Shown here piece by piece: positions 35,318 through 44,894 of a DNA stretch of 60,453 nucleotides. This stretch comes from Acetobacterium malicum subsp. dehalogenans DSM 11527 (lineage in GTDB: Bacteria; Bacillota; Clostridia; Eubacteriales; Eubacteriaceae): contig NZ_AXAC01000030.1 of the NCBI RefSeq assembly GCF_000472665.1, positions 1 through 60,453 on the forward strand, written 5' to 3'. Each line of letters opens with the position of its first letter. Position 1 is the stretch's first letter. The notes beneath the pieces were generated by a model. The model saw nothing but the letters and a program-made list of their open reading frames with translations. It was not told the origin of the DNA and ran no database searches. Made by a program: the position numbers and the translations under genes.

Positions 35318-36552
35318 TAAGCCTCGGGTGCCGTTTCCGGACAAAGCTGGGTCAGAATCTCACAGCATTCCTGATAATGCATAATCCGGGGCACCGGGTA
35401 GGTGGGGTTGCCTTCTTTAAGAATTCGTTTGGCCAGTTCAGGAATATCTTTTTCCTTCAGAGCATAAATGGTGGTGGGAATACCCATGTTGGCATTCATT
35501 GCTTTTATTTTTTCAATCAATAGCTCCGCTAGGGTTTCATCATCGTTCATGGCTTCACCCAGACCGGCATAAAAAGCCAGCTCAGCCAGTTTTTTCTGGG
35601 CTGCTTTTTTTGAAAAATCGAGCACATAAGGCAGAATAATCGCATTGGCCAAACCGTGGGGAACTCCATAAAAACCACCCATGGCATGGGCGATGGCATG
35701 GACGTAGCCGACATAGGCCCGGGTGAAGGCCAGTCCGGCATCAAAGGAGGCCTGGGCCATTTTCAGCCGCAGCTCAAGGTCCTGGCCATTATGGTAGGTG
35801 TCTTCCAGATTATTGATAATAATTTCGGTGGCATTGAGGGCTTTTTCTTTGACAAAGGCGGTATCATATTTTCCGATATAGGATTCCACCGCATGGGTCA
35901 GGGCGTCTATGCCGGTGGTGGCCGTCAGGGAGGGTGGCAGTCCGACCATCAGTTCGGGATCAAAAACTGTGGCCAGGGGCACCAGCTTAGGGTCGTTAAT
36001 GGCAAATTTAGCGTGATTTTTAACGTCGGTAATCACGGCGCAGATGGTTGCTTCGGAACCGGTTCCGGAGGTGGTGGGGATGGCGAAAAACGGCGGTAGT
36101 CGGCGGGTCAGTTTAAAAAGCCCGCGCATCTTTTCGATGCTTTTGCGGTTGGTGACCTTGGCGGCAATGATTTTGGCGCAGTCGATCGGAGAACCACCGC
36201 CGAAGGCCACCACGCCCTGGCAGTTGCTGCTGTAATACAGGGCCAAACCATCTTCGACATTTTCGAAGGTGGGGTTGGGCTGAACCTTGTCAAAAACAAT
36301 GGCATCGATGCCGTTGGTTTCCAGGGCACATAAAAAAGAATCCAGTAAACCCATGGAATAAAGGGGCTTGTCGGTGACAACCAGAACCTTGGTTACTCCC
36401 GATATCTTGATAACCTCGGGAAAACGCCGAACCATGCCAGGGCCCTGAAGAACTGGGGGAATCGGTAGCGGCAGCACCTGGGCGACTTGCTTCATCACTA
36501 ACTGGGAACTGCGGTAAGGAACGTCTTGAAAAATATTAAGTACTCTTTGCAT
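35317..36552 (-). CDS. iron-containing alcohol dehydrogenase
   Basis: A 411-residue group III dehydrogenase. NAD-binding GGGSPIDCAK lies near 110-119; metal ligands lie in ALTHAVESY and HAIAHAMGGFYGVPHGLANA. It heads the adh-moaD-aor-fdx operon (GGAGG before the ATG). It likely reduces the aldehyde made by AOR to an alcohol, or feeds AOR in the oxidative direction. Confidence 0.9.
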   Translation of the reverse strand: MQRVLNIFQDVPYRSSQLVMKQVAQVLPLPIPPVLQGPGMVRRFPEVIKISGVTKVLVVTDKPLYSMGLLDSFLCALETNGIDAIVFDKVQPNPTFENVEDGLALYYSSNCQGVVAFGGGSPIDCAKIIAAKVTNRKSIEKMRGLFKLTRRLPPFFAIPTTSGTGSEATICAVITDVKNHAKFAINDPKLVPLATVFDPELMVGLPPSLTATTGIDALTHAVESYIGKYDTAFVKEKALNATEIIINNLEDTYHNGQDLELRLKMAQASFDAGLAFTRAYVGYVHAIAHAMGGFYGVPHGLANAIILPYVLDFSKKAAQKKLAELAFYAGLGEAMNDDETLAELLIEKIKAMNANMGIPTTIYALKEKDIPELAKRILKEGNPTYPVPRIMHYQECCEILTQLCPETAPEA

Positions 36553-36628
36553 CAGGTAACCTCCATTTTGTTACGGTAGCATTGGATTAAATTGTTTATC
36601 GGATCATGGTAGCTTTGGACAACCCTGA

Positions 36629-37396
36629 TTAAGGATTATTCAACGGATTATGATGTCCCAGGTCGGCGTGATGACCTGAAGCTTCAGCATCCAGCTGTAG
36701 GCGCAAAATACCCAGATCCTCATGAACCCGGACCAGGGTAAGACCGGCATAGGCATCGCCGTTCCGGGTTAACTGATAGCAGCCTAATTCGGCTTTGTGA
36801 AGCCAGGCCAGGGCCTCCAATAAATCTTGGGGGACGCCCTGGCCCAGCAACAAACAATGGCCGATACGGTAAGCAATATTGGGATACTCCGGGCTGCTTG
36901 TGGCGGTGACCTGTTCAGCCTCGTTGAACCAAAAAAAGGCAATCGCCGGGTCTTTTGCCACAAAGTTACCATTATAATACATATCGCCAAGTTTATACAT
37001 GCCGTTGTGATGACCCATTTGGGCGGCTCTGGCAAAATAATAATAGGCTGTTTCATAATCGACGGGGATATCCCGGCCATAATAATGGCAATAACCCAGA
37101 TAATTGATAGCCAGCGGATTGTTTTGTGCAGCGGCTTTTTCAAACCAGTGTTTAGCCTGTTTAAAATTCTGGGGCAGATTAACCCCTTCATAGTACAGAC
37201 AACCCAGGGTTGCCATGGCGTGATCATGCCCCTGTTCAGCCAATTGGTAATAATAGTCCTTAACCCGTTGAAATACTTCCGGGGATAGATCCTGTTTGTT
37301 GGTTTTATAATAATAGAAATCAGCCAATTCCAGAATGGCGTTTTGATCGCCATTCTGGGCGAGAAAGTGCAATAAGTCAAGTTTATTATTGTTCAT
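36629..37396 (-). CDS. Sel1-like repeat protein
   Basis: 255 residues with about four or five Sel1 repeats (AMATLGCLYYEG, AINYLGYCHYYG, GMYKLGDMYYNG, IAYRIGHCLLLGQGV). Such helical repeats mediate protein contacts. No signal peptide. Neighbours give no clue to partners. RBS AAAGGA. Confidence 0.8.
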   Translation of the reverse strand: MNNNKLDLLHFLAQNGDQNAILELADFYYYKTNKQDLSPEVFQRVKDYYYQLAEQGHDHAMATLGCLYYEGVNLPQNFKQAKHWFEKAAAQNNPLAINYLGYCHYYGRDIPVDYETAYYYFARAAQMGHHNGMYKLGDMYYNGNFVAKDPAIAFFWFNEAEQVTATSSPEYPNIAYRIGHCLLLGQGVPQDLLEALAWLHKAELGCYQLTRNGDAYAGLTLVRVHEDLGILRLQLDAEASGHHADLGHHNPLNNP

Positions 37397-37544
37397 GAAT
37401 CATCCTTTTGCTTAAATGTTTTAATCATTATATCACAACTGAAAATAAAGAAATTAAAAGGCTGAATTTTAAGTTTTTTTAAAGATTTTTGATCAAAATG
37501 TCAATAAGCGATTATGCCGCTTCTGGAATAAGACTGGAATCCTA

Positions 37545-38396
37545 TTAAATATAGCTGTTGATTAAGGCTTGGACATCGCTTAGACGTACTGATTTATCGA
37601 TCAGAGGAACAGCATCAAATAGTTCAGGACGCTTATCGGCGTAGGTTGGTGCCTGTTCCTGATAGAGGATACCAATCGGGATGGTGTCGCCGAATTCCAT
37701 GGCTTTTTCGATGGCGGCCAGTTTATTGGTGGGGTCATAGCGATCATCCAGGGGTTTAACCCGCTGTTTGTAATAAGCAAAGGTGTTGGTTTTGTTAAAA
37801 CTGACACAGGGCTGGAGGATATCTACCAGGGCGTAGCCCGGATGCTTAATGGCCGCAGCCATGATCTGAGCGAGATGGCTTTTGTCACCAGAAAAGGAGC
37901 GGGCCACAAAGGTGGCACCAGCGGCAATGGCAATCAGAAGCGGATTAAAAGTGGCCCCCATATTACAGGTATTGGTTTTATGGGCCAGGTCGCAGGGATC
38001 AGAGGTAGGAGAGGGCTGGCCTTTGGTCAGTCCATAGATCTGGTTATCATGGACAAAATGGGTGATATCCACATTGCGGCGAATATTATGAAGAAAGTGA
38101 TTGCCTCCTTCGCCGTAAGAATCGCCGTCGCCACTATTGACAATTACCGTCAGATCATTGTTGGCAATTTTAATGGCAACCGCAGCCGGCAGGGAACGGC
38201 CATGAAGACCGCTGAAGCCATTGGCGGTGATGTATTGGTTTGTTTTGGCGGCCTGACCAATGCCGCCGACCAGAACAACTTGATGGGGTGGTGTTTCCAT
38301 CTGGTTCAAAACCCCGGTGAGGGTTTCGAGAATGGCGTAATTGCCGCAACCAGGGCACCAGGCCGTTTCATAGGTAGTGAATGTTGAGTTACTCAT
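37545..38396 (-). CDS. korB: 2-oxoacid:ferredoxin oxidoreductase, beta subunit
   Basis: About 283 residues. It has the cluster/TPP features of this subunit: WCPGCGNYAI, GIGQAA, GLHGRSLPAA and the TPP motif GDGDSYGEGGNHFLH. The start is ATG 38396 with GGGAGG upstream, one base after the alpha-subunit stop. Two-subunit type enzymes oxidise 2-oxoglutarate or related 2-oxoacids to acyl-CoA and reduced ferredoxin. Confidence 0.88.
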   Translation of the reverse strand: MSNSTFTTYETAWCPGCGNYAILETLTGVLNQMETPPHQVVLVGGIGQAAKTNQYITANGFSGLHGRSLPAAVAIKIANNDLTVIVNSGDGDSYGEGGNHFLHNIRRNVDITHFVHDNQIYGLTKGQPSPTSDPCDLAHKTNTCNMGATFNPLLIAIAAGATFVARSFSGDKSHLAQIMAAAIKHPGYALVDILQPCVSFNKTNTFAYYKQRVKPLDDRYDPTNKLAAIEKAMEFGDTIPIGILYQEQAPTYADKRPELFDAVPLIDKSVRLSDVQALINSYI

Positions 38397-38397
38397 G

Positions 38398-40074
38398 TTA
38401 GAAACCTCCCTTGAGATTTTTGATGCCGGTGAGAATATCATCTACGGATAATTGCCGGCCGTCATACTTCAGAATGCTATGTTCGCAGCTGATCAGAGCT
38501 TCTTCGCGAAGCAGCGCAGCCAGTTGGCCGGTGGCATTTTGCTCGACGTTGATTATTTCCATCACCTGGGCGGCAAAATGCTGGAGCTGTTGAGTGGGCA
38601 GGGGATAGATATCTCCGAAAAGCAGGGCACCGTAATTTTTTTCGGTCTGGTTGAGGATGTCAACGGCTTCTTTGATGGCACCGCTGGTGGAACCAAAACC
38701 AACCAGTAAGGACTGGCATTGATCAGCTCCCCAGAACTCCGGTTCAATCAGTTCCGCTTTCAAGCCTTCCAGCTTGTTCATTCGTTTTTTCACCATCTGA
38801 TTGCGGATGGTGGCAGATTCAGTAATCTGGCCCCATTCATCATGCTCATCACTGTCGACCCGCACCAGCGCTTCGGATTTGCCGGGGGTGCGCAGCGGCG
38901 AGATGCCATTTTCGGTGAGGGCATAACGACTGTAGCGCTGATCTGGGGTCAAATCCGTAACTTCCGGTTCACTGAAGCGGACAATTTCACTGGCATCAAG
39001 CATCGGGATGGTGGTGGTCGAATCAGCCAGATATTGATCACTTAAGAGGATTACCGGGAGCTGATATTTTTTAGCCAGGGCCAGGCTCCGGGCGGTCTGG
39101 TAGAAACAATCGGCGTGATCCCGCAGGGCAATAACCATCCGCGGGAATTCCCCCTGGGATGCCGAAATGACAAATTTCAGATCACTTTGTTCAGTCCGGG
39201 TAGGAAAGCCGGTGGCTGGTCCGGGGCGCTGGACGTCCACTGCCACCAGCGGAATTTCGGCAATACCGGTAAAGCCCAGGGCTTCGACCATCAGTGAAAA
39301 GCCGCCGCCGGAGGTGCCGGTCATCGCGGTGGCTCCGGCATAGGAAGCCCCAATGGCCATATTGATGGCGGCAATTTCGTCTTCGGCCTGTTCCACGGCA
39401 ATGGCCATGGTGCTGCTGTGGGTACTAAAAAAGTCCAGCAGGGTAGTCGATGGAGACATCGGGTAAGCCGAATAAAAACGGATTCCGGCCGCGACTGCCC
39501 CCAAACCGATGGCGGTATTACCCGACACCAGCAGATGGTCTGAAGTTTGCACCGGCTTAAAGCCGAACCGCGGTTCGGTTAGATCAAAACCCCGATGGAG
39601 GGCACTTAAGTTGATCTCGACCAGATCTTTCCGAAGGTTGGCTTTGAGAATGTCGGTGGCGTGCGCCAGGGAAAAACCGAAAATTTTAAGTAGTGCTCCA
39701 ATGGCCACACTGCTGATCACCTTGGGGTTTCCAAGTTCTTTAGCGACGTCCTTGAGGGGGAGCTTAAGAACCCGGGGATCATCAATGGCCAGGGCCTGGT
39801 CGCATAGAATAAAACCATCAGCCGATAACTGAGAGTAGTGTTCCCGATAGGTCGTTTCGTCGATGGCAAAAATACCATCGAGGTTATCCCGGTGGGCATG
39901 AAGGGGTTGATTAGCAAATCGGATCTGGGTAAAATTATGGCCACCCCGGACCCGGGACATAAAATCACGGATTGTAAAAAGATGACAACCCGATTGTTTC
40001 AGCATTTTTTCTAGAAGACCTGACATTGTTTCAATGCCATCTCCGGCGGCTCCGCCTAAAAGTATGTTATACAA
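38398..40074 (-). CDS. korA: 2-oxoacid:ferredoxin oxidoreductase, fused gamma-alpha subunit
   Basis: 558 residues: a gamma domain (1-190, GGAAGDGIET at the start) joined to an alpha domain (SGNTAIGLGAVAAGIRFYSAYPMSPST). It works with korB and probably a free ferredoxin, since no delta subunit is encoded. The exact oxoacid (2-oxoglutarate, branched-chain or aryl) cannot be read from sequence. AGGAGGG lies ten bases before the ATG. Confidence 0.88.
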   Translation of the reverse strand: MYNILLGGAAGDGIETMSGLLEKMLKQSGCHLFTIRDFMSRVRGGHNFTQIRFANQPLHAHRDNLDGIFAIDETTYREHYSQLSADGFILCDQALAIDDPRVLKLPLKDVAKELGNPKVISSVAIGALLKIFGFSLAHATDILKANLRKDLVEINLSALHRGFDLTEPRFGFKPVQTSDHLLVSGNTAIGLGAVAAGIRFYSAYPMSPSTTLLDFFSTHSSTMAIAVEQAEDEIAAINMAIGASYAGATAMTGTSGGGFSLMVEALGFTGIAEIPLVAVDVQRPGPATGFPTRTEQSDLKFVISASQGEFPRMVIALRDHADCFYQTARSLALAKKYQLPVILLSDQYLADSTTTIPMLDASEIVRFSEPEVTDLTPDQRYSRYALTENGISPLRTPGKSEALVRVDSDEHDEWGQITESATIRNQMVKKRMNKLEGLKAELIEPEFWGADQCQSLLVGFGSTSGAIKEAVDILNQTEKNYGALLFGDIYPLPTQQLQHFAAQVMEIINVEQNATGQLAALLREEALISCEHSILKYDGRQLSVDDILTGIKNLKGGF

Positions 40075-40178
40075 ACTGAACCCTCCTAATCAAATATAAT
40101 CGCCAAAGATAAACTTGGCATAATTAATACTTACCCAATTATTGCAAGTTTCATCTTTCTTAAAGAAATTATTTTTTC

Positions 40179-40207
40179 TTGTCAATTATAAATTAATAGG
40201 CTATAAT
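40179..40207 (+). promoter_or_regulatory. SRP RNA promoter
   Basis: TTGTCA (40179-40184) and TATAAT (40202-40207), spacer 17 bp; position +1 would be at or next to 40214, where the RNA begins. Confidence 0.85.
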
Positions 40208-40213
40208 AACAGG

Positions 40214-40481
40214 GTCGTGCTAGACGGAGAGTTAGCGGTGCTTTGTAACCTGCAATCCGCTGTAGCAGGGTTGAATTCCCCATCGAGGCGCCAAGGTTTG
40301 AGGTCTGCCAGAGGAAAGTGGCGTTGAGAGTTGGACCCTTCGCAATAGAAACTTATGAACCCCGTCAGGTCAGGAATGAAGCAGCGGTAAGTAAGACCTT
40401 CTATGTGCCGGAGGATCATCTGATTTGAGCTAACTGCCTGTGTAACGCTTGGAAGTTGGTAGTCGAAATGGGGTGCACGAC
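40214..40481 (+). ncRNA. ffs: signal recognition particle RNA, large Gram-positive type
   Basis: The ends GTCGTGC and GCACGAC pair. Near 40368-40392 lies the conserved domain IV sequence GTCAGGTCAGGAATGAAGC with the Ffh-binding internal loop. The length of about 268 nt and the Alu-like 5' part match the Bacillus/clostridial scRNA. It binds Ffh for membrane targeting of proteins. Confidence 0.95.
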
Positions 40482-40483
40482 AA

Positions 40484-40530
40484 AAAAGTCTATTGAATGT
40501 CAAACAGAGTTTGGTATTCAATAGACTTTT
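40484..40530 (+). terminator. terminator of SRP RNA
   Basis: AAAAAGTCTATTGAAT and ATTCAATAGACTTTTT form a 16-bp stem ending in T5. Confidence 0.85.
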
Positions 40531-40709
40531 TGCATTGGTGTAAAATCATGATACTTAATGGTCATCATGGAATAAAAATTAGGGATAATCTATATTTTAA
40601 CAAGGATTCTTGCTATAATGAAAAAAGTTCAATCATTATCCAAGTCGGATTCCGCTGTGGCGGAAAGAAGCATTAAGAAAGTTAAAATTTAGAATGTGAG
40701 GAAAAACCC

Positions 40710-41849
40710 ATGCGATTTTTTCAAGTGAAGCCAGCAATTTATTATGGGGAAGGTTCCCTGAAACAAATTGAGAAACATAATTTCAAAAATGTCTGTATTG
40801 CCACTGACCAGGGGATGGTCAAGTTTGGTTTATTAAAAAAATTAACCGACGAACTTGATGCCAAAGGCATTACCTACCACGTTTTTGCTGATATTGAGTC
40901 CGATCCGTCCACCGAAATTGTGGAAAAAGGGTTGATGCATATTATAATGAACAAGCCGGATGCCCTGATTGCCATCGGTGGTGGTTCGGTTATTGATGCG
41001 GCCAAGGCGATAATTTTTTATTGCGTTAACTTCAAACGGATCTTTTTTGAAGACCGCTATGTTCATAAACCAATGTTTATCGCCATTCCGACCACTGCCG
41101 GAACCGGCTCCGAGGTCACCGAATACGCCGTTATCACCGATAAACAGAAAAATACCAAGATTCCTTTAACCGATATCCTGATGATGCCGGATGAAGCGAT
41201 CCTTGATCCCCAACTGATTGAAAGCGTCCCGGCCGGCGCGACAGCGGCCACCGGAATGGATGTCATGACCCATGCCATTGAAGCCTTTATTTCCACCCAG
41301 AACAATCCTTTTGCCCGGTGTTATGCCAATAAAGCCGTGGAACTGGTCTTCCGCAGTCTGTACCCCAGTTATGTGAATGGCTCGGATCTGGAAGCCAAAG
41401 GCAGCATGCAGATTGCCTCCTGTATGGCCGGGATCGCCTTTAACAGCGCCGGTCTGGGAATCACCCACAGTATTGCCCATGCCTTCGGCGCGATGTTCCA
41501 TCTGCCCCACGGACTGGCCAATGCCATTGTCTTGCCTTATGTGATCCGTTTTAACGGTCAGGACGAAAAGGTGCAGCATCAATATGCCCGGTTGTTAAGC
41601 GGTTCTGGCATCTTAAACGTCTCCGGCAACGCCACCGAAACTCTGTATAACAGCGTGGTCGCCCTCAGTGCGTCATTAAATATCCCCGTTTCGCTAAAGG
41701 CTTTCGGGGTTTCCGAAGCCGATTATCTGGGTGCCCGGGAAGAAATGCTGGACAAGGCCATGGCCGATATCTGCACCACCACCAATCCGGTAGAAGTGAC
41801 TCGTGAGAAGCTTAAAGGCGTTATGGATCAGGCCTACTACGGCGTCTAA
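40710..41849 (+). CDS. iron-containing alcohol dehydrogenase (1,3-propanediol/butanol type)
   Basis: A 379-residue group III dehydrogenase distinct from the one in the aor operon. IAIGGGSVIDAAKA binds NAD(P); iron ligands lie in DVMTHAIEAF and HSIAHAFGAMFHLPHGLANA. It stands alone with a TATAAT at about 40613 and a small hairpin (TCCGC-TGTG-GCGGA) in the leader. The C-terminal part is usual. Substrate unknown; alcohols or diols are typical. Confidence 0.88.
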   Translation: MRFFQVKPAIYYGEGSLKQIEKHNFKNVCIATDQGMVKFGLLKKLTDELDAKGITYHVFADIESDPSTEIVEKGLMHIIMNKPDALIAIGGGSVIDAAKAIIFYCVNFKRIFFEDRYVHKPMFIAIPTTAGTGSEVTEYAVITDKQKNTKIPLTDILMMPDEAILDPQLIESVPAGATAATGMDVMTHAIEAFISTQNNPFARCYANKAVELVFRSLYPSYVNGSDLEAKGSMQIASCMAGIAFNSAGLGITHSIAHAFGAMFHLPHGLANAIVLPYVIRFNGQDEKVQHQYARLLSGSGILNVSGNATETLYNSVVALSASLNIPVSLKAFGVSEADYLGAREEMLDKAMADICTTTNPVEVTREKLKGVMDQAYYGV

Positions 41850-41880
41850 ATAAACAGTGGCAAATTAAGAACTACGAATT

Positions 41881-41927
41881 ACACCCGGTTGAAGACCATA
41901 AAAAGTCTTCAACCGGGTGTTCTTTTG
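41881..41927. terminator. terminator shared by adh and the LysR gene
   Basis: ACACCCGGTTGAAGAC and GTCTTCAACCGGGTGT form a perfect 16-bp stem, then TCTTTTGTTT. Confidence 0.85.
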
Positions 41928-41949
41928 TTTACAGCTATTCGATAACCGG

Positions 41950-42810
41950 TTAGGCTTCAATTAAGGGGATAATTTTGGTCAAAACAAAGGGATCGTCATA
42001 TTTATAGGTGTAATAGCTTTTGATGGTGGGTGTGTTAAAATCCAATAACGGAATTGAGATTAGCGAGTGATCCTCGAGATATTGGGAGATCAGACTTTTG
42101 GGTAAAAAACTGTAACCGGTGCCGTCTAATAAAAAGGGAATCAGTTTACTGCTGTTATCAATTTCGAATTTAAATTGATGATGGGGCGGGAATAATTCGC
42201 GGATGAATAGCCCAACTTTCTGAAGGGCAAAATTGCAGAAAAGATAATCAAGAGCGATCAGATCTTTCTGGGCAATGCCGCGAGCAAAAGCAGGATTGTT
42301 TTTGCTCGTCACCAGAATCAATTCATCTTCTTTAAAGGGCATACAGATATAACCGTTTTTGGTAAAAGGAATATAAGTAAAGGCGATGTCGATTAGACCG
42401 TCTTGAAGAAATGAAAGCACCTCAAAGGAATGATTGATGATGATTCTGGTGGCGGTATTTAAATCATTGGATAACACCGAATGGATAATGGGATATAGGT
42501 AATTTTCATAAATGGAATTGGTCGTGCCAAAACGAATCAGCTTGCGGCAAAAATCAGGGGCATTGATTTGTTCGATGGCAGCTTCCTCCAGTTCCAGGAG
42601 CCGTTTGGCGTAGCCTAAAAACAATTGCCCTTCGGCGGTTAGGGAAACCTGTTTTTTATCGCGTACAAACAGTTGTTTGCCAAGTGCTTTTTCCAGCTCA
42701 TTGATCCGGTTGGTGACGGTAGATTGGGCCACAAAAAGCAGTTTTGCGGTTTGGGTAAAATTTTTAGTGGATGATAGCTGAATAAAGGTTTTTAAATGCT
42801 GAGTATCCAT
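41950..42810 (-). CDS. LysR-family transcription regulator
   Basis: About 286 residues. The winged helix-turn-helix is at the start (TQHLKTFIQLSSTKNFTQTA, then AQSTVTNRINELEKALG), the effector domain follows. The start at 42810 has AGGAG six to seven bases upstream, better than a longer frame to 42828. Divergent from a broken methyltransferase gene, it may once have regulated that; no other target is evident. Confidence 0.88.
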   Translation of the reverse strand: MDTQHLKTFIQLSSTKNFTQTAKLLFVAQSTVTNRINELEKALGKQLFVRDKKQVSLTAEGQLFLGYAKRLLELEEAAIEQINAPDFCRKLIRFGTTNSIYENYLYPIIHSVLSNDLNTATRIIINHSFEVLSFLQDGLIDIAFTYIPFTKNGYICMPFKEDELILVTSKNNPAFARGIAQKDLIALDYLFCNFALQKVGLFIRELFPPHHQFKFEIDNSSKLIPFLLDGTGYSFLPKSLISQYLEDHSLISIPLLDFNTPTIKSYYTYKYDDPFVLTKIIPLIEA

Positions 42811-42930
42811 GTAAGCTCCTATGATCATAATTTCGAATTGATGAGATCAAAAAGATCTATTTCACAAATTATATAGTATCCGTTATAATAAAACAATCAA
42901 TTAAAATACACTTTTGGGGAGGTCGAAAAG

Positions 42931-43627
42931 ATGGAAGACTGGAATGTAACGCTGTATCGTCAATTTGAAAAAGAACGAGCACAACCGTCAGTAGATCTGG
43001 TAAACAGAATCGCCGGTGATTCATTTAAACGGATAATCGATATTGGCTGTGGATCGGGAATGAGTGCTCTGCCATTACGAAAACGATTCAAAGAAGCTGA
43101 AATTCTGGGTGCCGATTCGTCGCCATCAATGTTAACACAAGCAAGAGAAACCCTTAAGGATGTAACCTGGTTGGAACGTGATTGCAGCAAACCGCTGAAT
43201 GATTTAGGGGAATTTGATCTGATTTTTTCAAATGCCGCCCTGCAATGGTTTGAAGATCAGGCAAAAGTGATCAGGAATTTAAGTGAAGTTCTGATGCCGA
43301 CAGGAATATTGGCGGTTCAGATACCCTATTTCTCGGCCATGACCATTGCCGGATGCATTGCCGATGCTGTAAAGACCTATGATGGGGAGATTTTCAAGGA
43401 TTGAATTGTGGCAAACCAATTATTTTCATATGATGAACACACATGAAGACATTTTACAATTCTGTATGAGTACGGGGCTAAGACCCTATGCAAATCGATT
43501 TGCGGAGTCGCAGAAGGCGGAATTCTATAAAAAAGTATTGCAGGAAATCAAAAAAGGGTATAATGTTCAGAAAAACGGTAAGATTTTATTTGAGTTCAAG
43601 CGGATTTTTTTCATTGGGACAAAATAG
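42931..43627 (+). pseudogene. SAM methyltransferase like trans-aconitate methyltransferase, broken
   Basis: 42931-43404 encodes the N-terminal half (DIGCGSGMSAL at residue 37, LIFSNAALQW) and ends prematurely. From about 43390 another frame carries the proper C-terminus (RIELWQTNYFHMMNTHEDI ... RPYANRF ... FIGTK). Compared with Tam-type enzymes, about 40-50 residues between the halves are also missing. So there has been a frameshift and a deletion; the gene is probably dead. Confidence 0.8.
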
Positions 43628-43769
43628 TGAAGTGATGATTACCGGATGCGAACGTTAACGATAAAAAGTGTTTTAATATAAAGATCGGTCGGGGGCTTTG
43701 CGCAATCAAGAAGTATGAACGAAAGGTTGGCGTTGCCGAAAAAAATCTACCGGAAATGAGGAAGAAGAG

Positions 43770-44249
43770 ATGATCATGACACTAGTTTTTTATGGATTGG
43801 CCGCCATCGGATTAATTTTTTCCTTTGTGAAAAGCAAGGAAAATACCATTCTGGCATTAAAAAAGGCGTGGAAAGCCTTCGCCAATATAATGCCTCAATT
43901 TTTGGGGATTATTCTTTTAATTGGGGTCCTGCTCAGCATTTTGTCAGCACAGCAGATTTCCCAGCTGATTGGAGCGGATTCCGGCTGGGTTGGGGTTTTG
44001 ATTGCCGCCGTTATCGGTTCAATTACCTTGATCCCGGGTTTTGTCGCATTCCCGTTGGCGGCCGCGCTTTTGGAAAATGGAGCCGGAACGATGCAGATTG
44101 GAGCCTTTGTATCGACCCTGATGATGGTAGGGATTGTGACCATGCCCATGGAGTTTCTTTATTTCGGTAAAAAAGCAACAATCTTAAGAAATGGGATGGG
44201 CTTTGTTTTTTCGATTTTGGTTGCGGTTGTGATGGGGGTGTTGTTATGA
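43770..44249 (+). CDS. permease half-protein (PF03773/ArsP-like), first half
   Basis: 159 residues, about five membrane helices (PQFLGIILLIGVLLSIL, AAVIGSITLIPGFVAFPLAAALL). This resembles one half of the ArsP/DUF318 permease family; the next gene is the other half, overlapping by four bases. The family moves organoarsenicals or unknown solutes. GAGG upstream of ATG. Confidence 0.75.
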   Translation: MIMTLVFYGLAAIGLIFSFVKSKENTILALKKAWKAFANIMPQFLGIILLIGVLLSILSAQQISQLIGADSGWVGVLIAAVIGSITLIPGFVAFPLAAALLENGAGTMQIGAFVSTLMMVGIVTMPMEFLYFGKKATILRNGMGFVFSILVAVVMGVLL

Positions 44250-44800
44250 TGAATAAGAAAAGCATCGAAATATTGAAACGCTACCGTTTCCTCAGCGTGA
44301 TGATCCTCGTCACACTGATTATATTGGCAGTTAAGCCAGCTTTGGGGATAAAGATTTATGGTGCAGCGCTGGAAAATATTTTAGGGATGTTAGGAGTGTT
44401 GCCACCGATTTTTATTTTAATTGGATTATTGGATGTCTGGGTTAAAAAAGAAACGATGGTAAAATATATGGGCAAAGACTCGGGAATAGTAGGCATCCTG
44501 TTGGGCTTTTTTTTGGGATCAGCCGCAGCCGGTCCGCTCTACGGCGCTTTTCCGGTAGCCGGGGTATTTCTCAATAAGGGTAGCCGTTTGGCCAATGTAT
44601 GGATTATTGTCGGGGCCTGGGCCTCGATGAAAATACCGCTATTATTATTTGAAGTATCATCCTTGGGTATCAAATTTACCCTGATACGTTTTATAATGGA
44701 TGTGTTTGGGGTGCTGTTTATTGCTTTTGCCATGGAAAAAATCCTCACTGATGAGGATGAGCGTCAGATTTATGAACTGGCCCGAAAAATGAATCAATAA
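44246..44800 (+). CDS. permease half-protein (PF03773/ArsP-like), second half
   Basis: 184 residues with about five membrane helices. LGFFLGSAAAGPLYGAFPVA is the paired G-rich motif of this family. Together with the preceding gene it equals one full permease. The overlap (ATGATG inside the previous stop) supports coupled synthesis. Confidence 0.75.
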   Translation: MMNKKSIEILKRYRFLSVMILVTLIILAVKPALGIKIYGAALENILGMLGVLPPIFILIGLLDVWVKKETMVKYMGKDSGIVGILLGFFLGSAAAGPLYGAFPVAGVFLNKGSRLANVWIIVGAWASMKIPLLLFEVSSLGIKFTLIRFIMDVFGVLFIAFAMEKILTDEDERQIYELARKMNQ

Positions 44801-44825
44801 GTTATTATGGCATAGCGGCACAAAA

Positions 44826-44861
44826 AGACACCCATTCATTGGCTGAAGGGTGTCTCTTTAT
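44826..44861. terminator. terminator after the permease pair
   Basis: AGACACCC and GGGTGTCT with a 14-base loop, A-rich before and CTTTATTT after. Confidence 0.75.
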
Positions 44862-44894
44862 TTAGCAAAAAATTGCCGTAAAAGCTAAATATAA

